From positions 29,634,969-29,698,968 of the forward strand of contig CM043942.1 of the NCBI GenBank assembly GCA_014529385.2: a stretch of 64,000 nt of DNA. The letters run 5' to 3'. Positions 1-12,525 of the stretch are shown one piece after another. Each line of letters starts with the position of its first letter. Position 1 is the stretch's first letter. The notes below the pieces were generated by a model that was not told where the DNA came from, ran no database searches, and was given only the letters and a program-made list of their open reading frames with translations. The DNA comes from Adiantum capillus-veneris (Eukaryota > Streptophyta > Polypodiopsida > Polypodiales > Pteridaceae). Made by a program: the position numbers and the translations under genes.

Positions 1-2739
1 GTCCTTCAAATTTATGGTTGATACACGTTATTGCAATCTACTTCACATTTGCCCGCGTTGAAATAGGTGTACAAGCCCAAATTTATGAATACCCTTGTTG
101 CATCCTTGAGTCTAATCTCTTCACCAGGGGTTTCCACCTTTTGGGGTGCAGAGGTTGCAACAAGCCTGTTTCCTTTAGCCCGCTTGGAAGCTTGTGCTAC
201 CATTGCCACTCTACTGTGTGTAATTGACAAGATGAGCATAATATTTAGTTCAAAATAGTGCTTGAAAGTTGAACTCCATATCTTGACATTCATACTCAAA
301 AGAATATGTTATCTATCTTCCGAATGCTTGCATTTTGTTAATAGCGGCCGCTTTTGATTTTCTAACTTGTATATGCTAGGTTTGCTTGTGCCTTTGGTTA
401 AATAATGGATTCCCACTAAATAATGGTTTTTCTCATTTTGAGATAGCAACAATGAAATTGAATAATGTATAATTGTCTTTAATTTAAGCTAGTATTTGAG
501 AAGATGGTGTTGTGATCATAGATATTTTGTATGTGGCACCCTAAAACATTTTGATTTCTTAGCTTATTAATAACACCTATTGTTCTGTAAGTGCTTAGAC
601 ACTCTCCCCATTGCACTAAAGGATACCTCATGTTAGAGAAGATCAAAGGTCTAAGGTGCACACACAATTCACAAATAGCTCACAAAGTGCATACATGTTC
701 ACACATATTTCACACACAATTCATGACAAAGATTGCACGATGGAGATCACCCTTGATCAAGCAGATTAACTTTAGCTAATGATCCCTACAAAGCCTTGGT
801 GTCATTTAATCCCATGGCACCTTGCACTTAAGCCCATTTAAATGTCAAATTCTTAAGTTTCGAACATCTATTAGGTTTCTGGTAACTTTTAGCTATCTTG
901 ATCATTAGACAATCTTCTTGGATTTTAAAGAGGAACATTAGCTTAGGAAACTCCTCTTGATGTACGTAATTTTCTGATTGTAGTGTATGGTCGAAGTTGT
1001 CACATGCTCACCACCTCATGCATAGTGATATTGTGACTCTCCTTGTAGCTTTTTTGATGAAGAGAGAGTGCCTTGGGTGTCATTTGGAGCTTTGGAGTTG
1101 GATCTACTATCTTGGCCAAGCTAGCTAGACCAATTTTAGTAACAAAGTATGTGATGAGGGATTTTCATCTGATGGACCAAAAAAATGTTACCGTACCTTT
1201 CTTGGTAAGTTGAAAGAATCCAACTTTCTATGGCCAATTATATGTCTTGCTAAGAAATCGTGTTTTCCCATCTATGACGGTATTGTTGACTATGCCAATT
1301 TTGATTTCTTGTACATTGTGGTTATAGATCACGTCTGTTTGAAAATATTTCATTAATTTTGTTAAAATCTTCAACAATAAGAAATTTTATATGGCCTTAG
1401 CATGAATTGGGTGGTTGGCCACATTCAATTCTTGAAATTATTTAGTTTGCTATGTGTGAGTGCTTTCTCGGAAAGTATTATTGGGGATCTAAAGATGTGG
1501 ACTAGCTTGTACAAACTTCTTTGGAACCCTCAATTTTTGAAATGATAAAGTTGGCTTTGGTATCCAAGAGGGTTGTTGCTTGCAATTCCATAGCAATCAC
1601 AGATGATGGTGATGATGTGGCCAAGTTGTTGTGGACATTAGAATCACATTTTTTGAATCTTAAATGCCAAGTACCATTTGGAAAACAAGTAAGAAAAAAT
1701 GGATTTGTTAGCTTAAAAAGAGTTGATTGACCGCTCAAATGCAACACATATTTAAGACAATACGCACAAGAGACAGAGGTGATTGAACCAACAAAGCTAT
1801 TTGTCTACTTTGGCTACATAGGTAGGTACTTTTGATCACCTAGAAAAGTAATCTGACCATGTACTAAAAGTATCTAAAGTTGCATAGTCGGCACTTCTAT
1901 GGGGAGTTATCATGGACCTCCGGATTGTGCTCATGTGTGGAGACATGTGCATGTAAATTGAGGTTTATATTATGTATATAAAGCTAACAAAGGGATTGAG
2001 TAAGTGGAGTAGATTGACGGAAGCTTAAGTAAAAGTCTTGATACTTCACCTTCTAGATAGGTTTGTTTCAAGGAGCCTAGGTGACCACTTGGTCTAACGT
2101 TATTTGCAAGAATGAAAATTGTAAGTCTGAATCAAGTCATCCTTTTGGTGATGCCATAGAGACATTCCTTGTTGTTTATAAGGTTGAAATTTGTCACTAT
2201 GTCACGTGCTATTGCTACATATTTTTCTTGGAGGAGCCACTTGTTTAGCATTCGTTGTCCCTTAAACAGAATGTCCTTACTGGAATCCAAATGTGTGTTA
2301 ATACTTGTTGAAGAGAGCAATTGGAAACAACAAGTATTGTGAAGACCTCTACTTCATCTTCTTAAAATGTAACATTTCATAAAACAACTTCATTGGAAAG
2401 TATTTTTTCTTTAATAAAGTGATGTACAACTTCAATTTGTTTGCTTTTATCATGGCAAGATGGATTTTGTGATAGCTATTGAGGTGGCTTATGTCTTTAG
2501 ATATTGTTGTAGTAGTAGCCTCTTCCTGTAAGCAAGGAGTCTCATATGGGAATTTAGAGAATTAATGACCTTATTGTCATCTCTTAGCAGATGTAAGCTA
2601 TGTCACTTTTCACAATGTTCTAGATGGACCAACGCAAGCCTATTCTAACACCATGTAACCAACACAAACCTATTCTAACACTAATGAAGACAACCTAAAA
2701 AGTTAAAATTGCAAGTCAATAAACCTTTATAAGGATGTC
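1..2739. other. Gene-free AT-rich DNA
   Basis: Only short open frames with no recognisable domain are present, and composition is uniformly AT-rich. A minus-strand open frame reaches the left window edge (about 12-299) and a 69-codon plus-strand frame lies near 1521-1730. Neither shows a family motif, so neither is called as a gene. The stretch is most likely decayed repeat DNA. Confidence 0.6.
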
Positions 2740-2744
2740 ACACT

Positions 2745-2875
2745 TTCTAAGATGTTGATTGGAACCCTCATTATTTTACAATCATAAGGCCAGATGTTAC
2801 ATATGTGGCTCGTTGGATAAGCCAATGTATGGAGGCTATGAACACCATTAGAACATGAAAAATCAAGCATTAATT
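2745..2875 (+). pseudogene. Possible copia RT C-terminal remnant
   Basis: Translation in two frames gives IGTLIIL followed, after a one-base frame change, by RPDVTYVARWISQCM. This resembles the conserved end of Ty1/copia reverse transcriptase (GxLxYLxxTRPDIxxAVxxxSxFM), which the intact copia copies in this window also carry. Stops follow at once and no adjoining RNase H motif was found. The call rests on about 25 residues and could be chance. Confidence 0.3.
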
Positions 2876-3428
2876 CAAATTGTGGCATTGAGTAGTCGTG
2901 TAATAACTTTCTTTCTTGGGATTCTCACTTTCCCATCGTAGAGAGGATAGAAAGTTCTCGGTTGAATGTGACTTCTTTCTTGCAAAATGTGCAATTCCTT
3001 GGCTTTTAAAGAAGAGATTGTTTCACTCCCTTCCACTCAAAGAGAGTTTGAGGATCTTACAAAAAACTCAACAGAGTCTTTAGGTTCCTACCACTTGGAG
3101 TATACATTGTTCTAAAGCTCCTTATGCGCACTCGCTACCCATGTGGATGCACCACCTCTTGCCACTCATAATATCTACTAGCTCCACTCTATCTATAAGT
3201 GGAAAAGTCTTTGACAAAAAAAAATTGGTGCTAATCTAATCCTAAATGCATTGGTTCTACTTTTGTGCCTATTGAGGGTAATTATGTCGATATGAATTCT
3301 ACTAATATCCATCTTTCATAAGCACGTGCTCCTCCAAAGTGGTATCGGAGCATTACGTGTACATTAGGCATAATCCCCTTCTCCACATCATCTATTCACC
3401 ACTTATGGGAGATAATTTTTCATTGTAT
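2876..3428. other. Gene-free stretch
   Basis: No coding signal. A TGGTATCGGAGC string near 3340-3351 differs at one base from the copia primer binding site TGGTATCAGAGC. No LTR end with CA was recognised in front of it, so it may be a relic or chance. Confidence 0.4.
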
Positions 3429-3650
3429 GCATTAGTCTAGAGATATCAATAGGGAATATCGGTATCTAGTCTATCATTGAGTCTAGTCACACCTTATCGC
3501 CTACATATTCTCATTTGTTGACATCTAGTCTTTGTACATGCATTAGTCTAGAGATATCAATAGGGACTATCGGTATCTAGTCTATCATTGAGTCTAGTCA
3601 CACCTTATCACCTACATATTTTCATTTGTTGACATCTAGTCTCTGTACAT
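3429..3650. repeat. Two-copy tandem duplication, 111-bp unit
   Basis: The unit beginning gcattagtctagagatatca occurs at 3429 and again at 3540. The two copies differ at only a few positions (for example gggaatatc versus gggactatc, and tcgcctac versus tcacctac). They abut exactly with a 111-bp period. No coding capacity was recognised, and the high identity implies a fairly recent local duplication. Confidence 0.9.
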
Positions 3651-4532
3651 GTACATTGTGAGAACAACAATTTACACACTCACATAGAGCGCTCCTACTT
3701 AATCTTACACATTCAAGTCTACACCCTCAAACTAAACCTCAATCAACAATGTATACACAATACACACTCATCTATCAAGAACGGAATGCACAATAACATT
3801 GGAGAGATCACTTCCACCCACAAAATTATGCACAAAAGTGCATACACATGCTTGCAATGTGAGAGGAAAGAGAAAATGAGCTCAAAGGAGAGGATAAGAT
3901 ATTTTTGAAGGATAGAATCTATTTCCTACATACCCATCACCTCCATTCCAACATTCAAAATTTGATACAAAGCCAAGCCCTCAAGCTATGGAAGCGTGGA
4001 GCTCAAAGCTTGGAGATGAAGAAGGAGAGCTTGTTGGAGATAGGGCAAGAGTCTACAAATACTATGTATACCTAGGGTTTCACTAGATTTTTTCAGGTCC
4101 ACACTCTTAAAAATAAATTGGGTTAAGAATGGAGGTGAAAATATTTTCTATAACTTAGTCAAGGTTGAGTTAGCATCATATATCCACATTGTCACTTTGC
4201 AATTCGAGAATGTAGTACAATAAATGTATGTTACAACATAAGCAAAAAAATATGATTAATGGGAAAATAATCAACATTGGCACTCCATTATATAGCTTCC
4301 CATGCATGCCTTATGTGGGATGTAGAGCTCACCACATTGACACACAATTATGCAGTCCATGTGTATGTAGCTCCCCATTACATAAACATGACCTCCATCC
4401 CTTAGCTGGATTGTAGAGCCTAACGGTTTGTCACTATTGTGTCAATCTTGTGTATGTGGCATGATATAATGGCTACAAAATTGATGTTGTTGCTAGGTAG
4501 TGCTCACCTCAATTAGGCAAACCTACATACAC
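3651..4532. other. Gene-free stretch
   Basis: AT-rich sequence without recognisable coding, RNA or LTR structure. Confidence 0.5.
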
Positions 4533-4690
4533 ATTGGTGTATAGATAGGTAATCAACCACTAGATGAGCTCCATTTGGTTGCAAAATTGATGGTTTTAGA
4601 GTAGAACAAATAAATTGGTGTATAGATAGGTAATCAACCACTAGATGAGCTCCATTTGGTTGCAAAATTGATGGTTTTAGGGTAGAACTT
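4533..4690. repeat. Two-copy tandem duplication, 81-bp unit
   Basis: The segment starting attggtgtatagataggtaa is repeated immediately, at 4533 and 4614. There is one clear internal difference (ttttagagtagaac versus ttttagggtagaac). Both copies carry gagctccatttggttgcaaa. No function is evident. Confidence 0.9.
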
Positions 4691-7600
4691 GCAAATACCC
4701 TTTGCAGCTGAGTAATTTATACCAATAGAAGATAAGAACGCTATGAAAAAGAGAAGGGTAGAGATACCAAAGTCACAGGCAAACACTATGGTTGAAGAAC
4801 ATCAATGTTTCATACCCATTTCACGTATGATGCTAGCAATGATATTTTGTAAATAATTTTGTTGTTGTTTGGTCATTTGAAATTTTTGTAGCTTGTCCCT
4901 CTTTGCTAGTAAGGTAGCGTTGCTCTTGCAGATAGCCTTGGTGTACTATTGGTTGGTCTATATATTTGCTAACCTTTTGTTTGAGGGAAGCGTGTTGTCT
5001 CAAGTGCCATTATCATAATTTCATCTTGATTTTCCTATCAGAATTTTTGTCACAAAGAGATATAGGGGAAGATTGTTAGAGTTCAAAACTCTTTGTTTCT
5101 TCCAGATGTACCCTCACCAGTCACGGTCATGTATGAGTTTTTGTAGCCATTTGGAAGATTCTTATTAACCTACACTTGCAACTTGTATATTTTGTGCAAG
5201 AAGCTACAAAAACTTGAGCCTATATCCCTAAATTTCTTTTCTTTTAAGTGGAATCTCTCGTGCTGAAAAAAGCTTCTTGGTTAATGAGCTATCTCGTGGT
5301 AATCAATGATTGTATTGTTGTCCATCTCTTATCTTTATTTTGTTGAGTTCATTTATCTCTTGATTGATTGATTTAATGTCTAGTAAGTTATGATTAATTC
5401 ATCTAGAATGCAACCCTTATTTACTCCCATAATCTCCAACATTGCTTGCACTGTGTAGATGTAATTTCCCCCCGAGGTGTGCTAAAAAACATAATCATTA
5501 CATTGTGTGTAGTTGAGTCTAAGCACAACTTGGTTGTAGTAGAGTTTGGATGTGATCCAGAGTAACAAGTGCTTCCAAGATGTTTAGTCGTGCATCCTCT
5601 TAAGTGGTGGAAGATTGGAGTTATGTTTACCTCTAACTACGTCACCGTAATGCAATCACAAAGGCTAAACATACTCACCCATAACTATTGAAATGTGGCA
5701 CAACTCCTAATTGAAAATTTTGGGTTTGTTACATCAACTAAAGATGGGGGTTCAAAGGCCTATAATTGCGAATCCTCTTTTTGGCATCATTTTGTGTGAA
5801 GCCACTGAGGTAGATAATGTTACCCTTTGAAGCTGAAAATTATGTCTTTGAGCCTTTTCTTGAAGATAAAATGAAACCTCAAGAATTGATCCATGAACTA
5901 AAGGGCAAGGCAAGCATACATAAAAAAGCTAAATGCTCCTATGTTGCCTAACTTCTTGCATGAGACGAATGCAATGTAATGCAATGAAGAGTTAATTAGT
6001 CAAAATGTTTATGATGGGTTTTCCCAAAGCTACATGAGTGAGAAAGCCTGATGAACATAAAGTAAAAGTAAAAGGTCTCTCAAACTCATGGAACCATGGT
6101 TATAATTATCTCCAAAGGAAGACCAAAGGCTCTTTATCAAGTAGCAAAAGCAAGTCTCAAAAGGAAGTCAATTGCTCGTACTTCTCAAAGTGGGCGTCCA
6201 AAACTCTTAAGAAACTAGAGTAGCATCACTTACACAACCAAAATCAAGAGTACAAAAGCCGCAGGGCCAATTTAATCCAAACTCACTTATGTCTTAGCAA
6301 TGGCAAGCAACTACAAGACACTATTATGATGGGAGTGTGAAGATGCTCTCAAAGCACAAAGTCACTTTGATGGCCGAGAAAAGGTTTAAATGCCTAATCA
6401 AGGGGTTAAGCAACATAGACATACTAAGTTGAAGGGGTTATCTCATGCAAAAGGACATGTGGTTAGTTGTAAAAGCACCCCTTTAGCGCAACGCTCAAGT
6501 GAAGTCACACAAGTAGGACAAATAGTGCACAACTTCTAGCTAAAGATGAACAAGCTTGAAGTATAATTATTACAACTCTATGTGACAATTAGTGCAATTT
6601 ATAGATAAGTGTGATCATTTTAAAATATCTTGGGATAGCTAGAAAAGAATTTTAGTGCCAAGACCAAGAACATCAAGGTTAGCTTCAAAACCAACTCTAA
6701 ATACTTACAATGTACCAAGATGAAGGCATAGCTAGCCTAGTCAATATAGGCTAAGGGCATTGTCACCCAACTCCCAACTCACATACATAAAATGTGGATT
6801 TCTAAACGATGACAAAGTACTTGTGTTTTTTAGTGCTATTCCACCTTCATTAATTAATCCCTAAGAAGTCCTTGTACATTTTCAACCTTTTTCCACATAT
6901 TTCTTGAAACTCGGGTAGTATCGAATTAAGGCATCTTGTAACATATGAGTGATGTTAGTAAGTGCACAGTCTGATGCACTAGTAATCCATCTAAGTTTGT
7001 GTGTGGGGGCTTTGTAGGAAATAAAGCAAGGAGTAGATAGTGCACAAAGATCTAAGCATAAAGTGAAGCTGGGAGTAGATAGTGCACAAAGATCTAAGCA
7101 TAAATTGAGCGATCGAGCACCTAGTTGTGAGGCTGCGATAGGGGATATTCGGGCAGAGACCTAGTCCATCCACCTCACAATGGATACCATTCCCCAATGC
7201 TTGGCTTTAAAAAACTCCATCACTACCCTCACAAAAATGTTATGCAAACTCAAGGCTCAAGACAATGTTGTAATTGCCAAAACTGGCACACACAAGTATA
7301 GTAAGCAGTATTCCCAAACTTCATACATACAACATGAGAGATAGAGCAAAACCTGCCAATTGTAGCAAGTATGCACGCCAAATCAAGCAAGCGAGTCAAA
7401 ACTAACAATCTCCCACCTCATTTGAATTTGCCTCAATCTTGCATGAGAGGCTTCAAGAGTACTACCAAAAAACTACACAAATCTACCACAAACTGGTCAA
7501 TATGCATAAGGGATGACAAGAGAGCTTAAAGTTCCATAAAAACACATCAAGATTGCCATATGCACACATCACAAGACCACAAGTAAAGTTTATCTCAAAA

Positions 7601-8184
7601 CGGCATCAATGTAGATGGACACGATCTTCATAAGCATGGCATAAACCTACATCAATTCCCATAAAAGAAATGTTTTGCAATCAATGCTCTCAATATGACA
7701 TTAACTATCGTAAGCTAGCAAGTTCACCATAGCCATGCTTAGGTCATAGCCATAATCATAAAGGTATCAAACCACATCAACTCAAGCATCCATGAGCTGT
7801 CAACACATCAAAGCTCTCACAATGAGCAATTGCATCAAGACGCTTAGGAGCACATCAAAGAGGCATCAATAAGTGCATATGTTTCTCTAAAGAGAGTAAC
7901 AAAATTTCTATAATTGTAACCATGAGATTCACCACTCAAAATGTGTAAAAAATACACATTCACATGCTCTCTACATGTGCATAACTAAGAGCAATATGCA
8001 CTTCATCCAGAATTATCTAAAAAAAAATCAAGATTTTGAAAAATGTTTGTTCAACAAAAAAAAACTTACGTGTAGAAAGTGTGTGCAAATTATCTCAAAA
8101 TCCGTGATGAATTTTGATAAAACTTTCTTGTACAAAGTTGTAGACCACGACAAACCCAGCTTAGGTGATGGATAAAGACTTAAT
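4691..8184. other. Gene-free AT-rich DNA
   Basis: No open frame with family motifs was seen on either strand. A short imperfect repeat (gggagtagatagtgcacaaagatctaagcataa) occurs twice near 7028-7105, the only structure noted. The stretch probably consists of strongly decayed retroelement and intergenic DNA. Confidence 0.5.
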
Positions 8185-9470
8185 GTGTGGATCGTGTGTG
8201 GTACTTCGACAGTGGTGCAACTAAGCACATTATGTCTCATCTTGATTTGTTCACTTCTCTTGAGACTAACCCTAATGGGAATACTATCATATGTGCCAAC
8301 AATGCTATCTAGTTACGAGAGCCCAAAAGATTATGCTTAGTGCTGAGCAAGTGGCATCTCTTCTTCACTTTTGGATACTTAATGCAATATTGGGTAAAGT
8401 GTAAAAAACCCTACACTTTGGAAATGAAGCTTTAATTTTGATTTGACTGTACAAAAAACTTTGAACTTGTTGGAGATTGCAAATCGAGATTCTAGTTTTG
8501 AAGCACTTTCCAATGAGAGGTTACATGAGGGGTTTTGACAAAAGATTTGGAAAATTTATGTTTGTACTTGGGATCAGGATGAACCTTTTTTCTGTATTTG
8601 CACTTGCAAAACTTGGTCTTGTAGTCAATTTTATGGATGAATATGCATTATTCATGATCTCAATTCTAGTAATACTAATGTGGCATCTAGCACTTTGTTT
8701 TGTGGGATGTATAAGGTCAATGCTTACAAGATATGTGTGGAAGGTATGGCATAGATAATTTTTCACTTTAAGGCTATTTTTTATGTAGAACTTTGGCATG
8801 CAAGTCTTTGTTATCCTTATTTTTCTAGTTTGCTACAATTGCATGCATTTGCAAAAATCTGGTATGGTTGCTTCATTGCCTCCTCTTGAGACACCATTGA
8901 AGCATGTTTATAAAGGCTATATTTCCTAAGGATGGTTTTGTGTAGGCTACTTCCAAATTTCAACTTGACTATAGTGATGTTTGTGGTTTGATACATACTC
9001 CTTGTTTTGGAGTCATTTGTACTTGGTGACTTTTTTTTATGATTACCCCAGGCATACCTGGGTATAGTTGCTTAAGGAAAAGTCCGAAGTGTTTATGTGA
9101 TTCATGCAATTTTTTCTTATGGGTGAAAATCTATCTGGTTGTAATGTGGGGACTCTTGATTCTAATCAAGGGGGAGAGTATATGTCTAAAGAATTTATGC
9201 ATTTTTGGCAAGTCATTGGATGAAACACCAATGTACAACATCATGTACCCCTTAGTAAAATGGTGCTGCTAAGAGGAAAACTAGGTTATGTGTGGAGTTG
9301 GCACAATATATGGTCAAAATCTAAGCTTTGCCACTTGTGGTTTGGCTTGAGACTATCATATGTGTTGTGTATGTATTAAACAAGCATCCCACTAAATCTT
9401 CATTGTCTATCACTCCATATGAGACATGTACTATTTTAAATATACAATTTGTACTCCTTCCCTTTTGCTA
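8185..9470 (+). pseudogene. Decayed copia pol remnant (protease to integrase)
   Basis: Translated fragments in shifting frames follow the order of the COP1/COP3 polyprotein. A segment near 8190-8330 matches the protease start region (VWYFDSGATKH in COP3), including a recognisable CANNA. LFSVFALAKLGLVVNFMDE (about 8590-8640) matches the inter-domain segment. LWHASL (near 8800) matches the GAG-pre-integrase start, and YSDVCG (near 8965) matches the integrase entry HSDVCGP. Stops and frameshifts are frequent, and no RT, RNase H or LTR was recognised around it. It lies about 300 bp upstream of COP1 in the same orientation and is an older relative of that family. Confidence 0.7.
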
Positions 9471-9758
9471 ACAATTGGGGACACTTGCTAATGCAAGGTA
9501 TAAGAGTTGTTAACCATAACTTATTCTTCACTAACAGTAGGATCCTATCGCTAATCTCAAGTTCCATATGAGAAGAACATGCCCTATCAGTAACTTTCTT
9601 CTCAAGGAATTCCCTTCAATAGTGTTCAAATACATTTGACCTTAAACCAAATTGTACCTTCATCAAACACTTCCTTTCATCATGACTTGGAAAACACATG
9701 ATTATCTCTTGTGATGCAATTCACATTTTATTAGCCATTTTTGGGACATCCTAGATTT
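9471..9758. other. Gene-free stretch between remnant and COP1
   Basis: AT-rich sequence with no recognised coding or LTR structure. Its last five bases (9759-9763, ctctt) form the left target-site duplication of COP1. Confidence 0.4.
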
Positions 9759-9763
9759 CTCTT

Positions 9764-9990
9764 TGTTACCATATACATGTGGTAGTGATGTGTGTGAACA
9801 CAATAGGACCGTTGGGGCACTTTCTCCCCCTTTAGGAGGTTTTTTCCCTCGTGCATTGTATATACATCCATCACTCTAGGGCTATCTATCTTTCCATTGC
9901 ACACTAAGTAATACACTCTCGGTCATGTGCCTTGAGCTTCCTTTGTCTTCTCCAAGCTGTGCGCGTTTCCCTGTAACCCTAATTCCAACA
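9764..9990 (+). repeat. COP1 5' LTR
   Basis: The 227-bp repeat starts TGTTACCATATACATGTGG and ends CTAATTCCAACA. It is matched by 18381-18607 and by both COP3 LTRs on the opposite strand. It contains tgtatata about 90 bp before its end, a possible TATA element. Confidence 0.95.
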
Positions 9991-9992
9991 AT

Positions 9993-10004
9993 TGGTATCA
10001 GAGC
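9993..10004 (+). other. COP1 primer binding site (tRNA-Met)
   Basis: TGGTATCAGAGC lies two bases after the 5' LTR. This is the standard plant copia site complementary to the 3' end of initiator tRNA-Met. Confidence 0.9.
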
Positions 10005-10320
10005 AGGTCACGTCCTCCCGGGCTTAGTCGTCAGCGTCGTCAGAACACCCCTATTCGTTTTCTCAGATTTCAATGAGCTTTGACGAGCGTCACATCAGGT
10101 CAATGAAAAATTTCATTTTGGGACCATTTCGACCTCCATTTTCACTACAGCCAGGCCTGCATAGGCAATTTTGTCATTTTGTACAAAATTTTTGTCAGTG
10201 TCAATTACTACATAACAGGTCACATACAGTCTAATGCGGGTTGTGCTATATAGCATGTGCTGGTCTCACTCAGTTTCTCCTCATTTCGAGCAATTTTCAC
10301 ATCAAGTGCAGGCATTTTCC

Positions 10321-11236
10321 ATGACTGACAACGACACAAATATGTTCAAGATGTTTGTTGTTGAGGAAGGATTGGATGGGGACAATTACCCTATGTGGGC
10401 TTACGTGATGCAACATGTACTTTTATCAAAGGGAGTTTGGAACATTGTGTAGGGCATTGATGTACTTCATGGTACTCTGGATGCAGGCGATGTTGAGGAT
10501 GCTCCAGGTTTTGCTGCTAGGGTTGCTGCTATCAGAGCTGTTTTGCCTATGACTGAGCAAGCTTGTTGGGATGTAAGAGATACGCAGGCTCATGCATTGA
10601 TTGCATTGTCTGTGAAGTGCACTATCACTCCTCACATCTGTTAAACAAAATCTACAAAACATGCTTGGGATATTCTAGCAGGTCTTTATGCAAGCCGCAA
10701 TGATGCTAAAATTGCTTTACTGCATAAAGAGCTGGAATCGAAGATTATACATGAGGAAGATGAAATGGACACTTTCCTTGCTGGTGTCAAGGATGTTAAT
10801 GAGCAACTAATTTTGCGGGAGAAGTCATTTTTGATAGTTCACTTGTGCAGACTATTCTTGATGCTTTATCAGATTCTTACCAGACTTTTGCTAGTACTTA
10901 GAGACTTATGACCCAAGGAAAGTTGTCAAGTTTGATGCAGTATGCACATTGCTATTGCAAGAGTCACTTTCTAAAAAAACTAAGACTAGCCAATGTGCAG
11001 TTGAATAGGCTTTTATTGCAGCTCAAAGAAAAGGTGGGAACAACAATGTAACCACTTCTTATGGTTTTGCTACTAGCTAATGCTTTTGTTGGTAGCACTT
11101 CGTCTAGAAATTTTGGTGATAAGGGCAAAAAGAAGATGCCTTTCCATTATTGTAAAGCTAATGATCACTTAATCAAGCAGTGTCTGAAATTGAAAGCAAA
11201 AGAGGCTCAGAAGAAAGAGGTTGGATCCACTACAGG
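10321..11236 (+). pseudogene. COP1 gag remnant
   Basis: The ATG at 10321 starts a copia gag. The sequence LDGDNYPMWAYVMQHVLLSKGVW (residues about 18-40) is the conserved UBN2-type gag start. A stop follows at 10450. Similarity to COP3 continues (AWDILAGLYASRNDAKIALL near 10665-10725), with further stops near 10641 and frame changes around 10820-10860. The zinc knuckle near 11130-11180 reads FHYCKANDHLIKQC, so its first cysteine is lost. COP2 is inserted at 11237, just after a Lys/Glu-rich linker. Gag would bind the element RNA and form the particle, but this copy cannot be translated intact. Confidence 0.85.
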
Positions 11237-11428
11237 TGTTGGGGTATAAAGCCCAATGTGGTCGCCCAGGTAAGTGGGCAGGCCGCCAGGTATGTACACA
11301 TATTCTTTTGTTAAAACCTAATAAGAACTCACTATGCTCTACACATTACAGTAGAGCGAGCTCACCATATCATCGTGCTCTTCTTCTCGCACTCTCTCTC
11401 GCGTCGCACTTCCGCTCGTACTCCTTCA
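11237..11428 (+). repeat. COP2 5' LTR
   Basis: The 192-bp direct repeat is matched by 16592-16783 with only a few differences (for example taagtgggcagg versus tatgtgggcggg). It carries CT-rich tracts near its end. The exact 3' boundary (after TTCA or TTCAA) is uncertain by one base. Confidence 0.92.
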
Positions 11429-11430
11429 AT

Positions 11431-11442
11431 TGGTATCAGAGC
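11431..11442 (+). other. COP2 primer binding site (tRNA-Met)
   Basis: TGGTATCAGAGC begins two bases after the LTR. This is the copia-type site for initiator tRNA-Met. Confidence 0.9.
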
Positions 11443-12525
11443 TCAGATCGAGGCTCGGGGCAGCACTGCAGGACACTAGAGTCACCAGCTTAGATTGGAG
11501 TGAAATTCGACAGGCAAAGACACGGCCCCAAATCCTGTGGGTGAGCCCGAAGGACTCGGTGTTCTCAGAATTTCATTCTGAGGTCATCTCGGCCACCGTT
11601 CGGCTTCGACAAAGGTCTGCGCAGGCCATTTTCGACTACGTGGTCTCGGTGGGTGTATATCCGACTCTGCGAATTTGGGGTTTTTGGCCTACGACTGCAG
11701 GTGCTGAGGATATCGACACTCCCAGAGTGTTGATTTGTGGTTGTCTACACATCGAAGGACGGCTCACAGTTCTTGGAGGCGTGTAACATACGACACGGGC
11801 GTATCTACACACAGCCTCTAGGCGACATCCACTAGTTCATCAGGTAGCTTGTGTTTGCTGCTTGATATTCGAGATTTCATCCTGACATTGCAGGTACTTC
11901 CACATGGGATGTATTGTCAGAGATGATGTATGTCTGTTGAGGGTTTGTTGGCTGTGAGTCACGCAGCAAACAACCGCCGCAGCGGTTACAACATACAGTG
12001 GGAAATTTGTGGATGTATGACTTTATGGGAAGTCTATGTACTGTCAGATTTACTGCAGCCTTTGTTGAGGGTCAAGTGAGGTTTTATTGAGCTGGGGGAT
12101 TCTTGAATGTTGAGATCCTTTCGGTGATACAGGTCTTGGAGCGATCCCTCGAGCACCCTTAGATAGGCAGCTAGGATGTATTGACTGTGAGTTAGACAAT
12201 TGGGATTGCATCTTTGCTTTACTGCCATTGAGGCATTGTCGCAGTCTATGCTTACAGGACAGTGACAGAACAGTCAAAGACTGTACAGGTGCAGGACAGG
12301 TTTACCCACAGCTTACAGTGTCAGAGAGACACTGTTTTTTGAGCTGTTTTTTGGTCTGTTTTTAGTACACCAGAGCCATTTTACAAAGGAGACTCTGCCA
12401 AAATTTCTGCAGAATCTAAAGCTTTCTTGGTTCATTTGACAGGTTGATATTGGTTCAGAGGTCAGTTTACAGGGGAAACTCTGCCGAATTTTTCCTAGGA
12501 AAGTAAACTACTGTGAAGCGTAGCT
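11443..12525 (+). other. COP2 leader
   Basis: The stretch of about 1.1 kb between primer site and gag start has no recognised domain. Short open frames in it (for example 11430-11786) have no copia motif and are treated as untranslated leader. Confidence 0.5.

Noticed and set aside
12-299. 95-codon minus-strand open frame at the left window edge
   Set aside because: No recognisable motif, and the surroundings are non-coding; it could only be judged with sequence left of the window.
1521-1730. 69-codon open frame MEPSIFEMIKLALV...
   Set aside because: No family motif, no neighbours, and an open frame of this length is expected by chance in AT-rich DNA.
3340-3351. TGGTATCGGAGC as a copia primer binding site
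   Set aside because: One mismatch and no LTR end or gag next to it; kept only as a remark.
9993-10004. Primer binding site sequence as part of a tRNA gene
   Set aside because: Only the 12 bases complementary to the tRNA end are present; no cloverleaf can be formed around it.
11430-12280. Open frames of up to 118 codons in the COP2 leader
   Set aside because: They lie between primer site and gag, carry no domain, and overlap on both strands.
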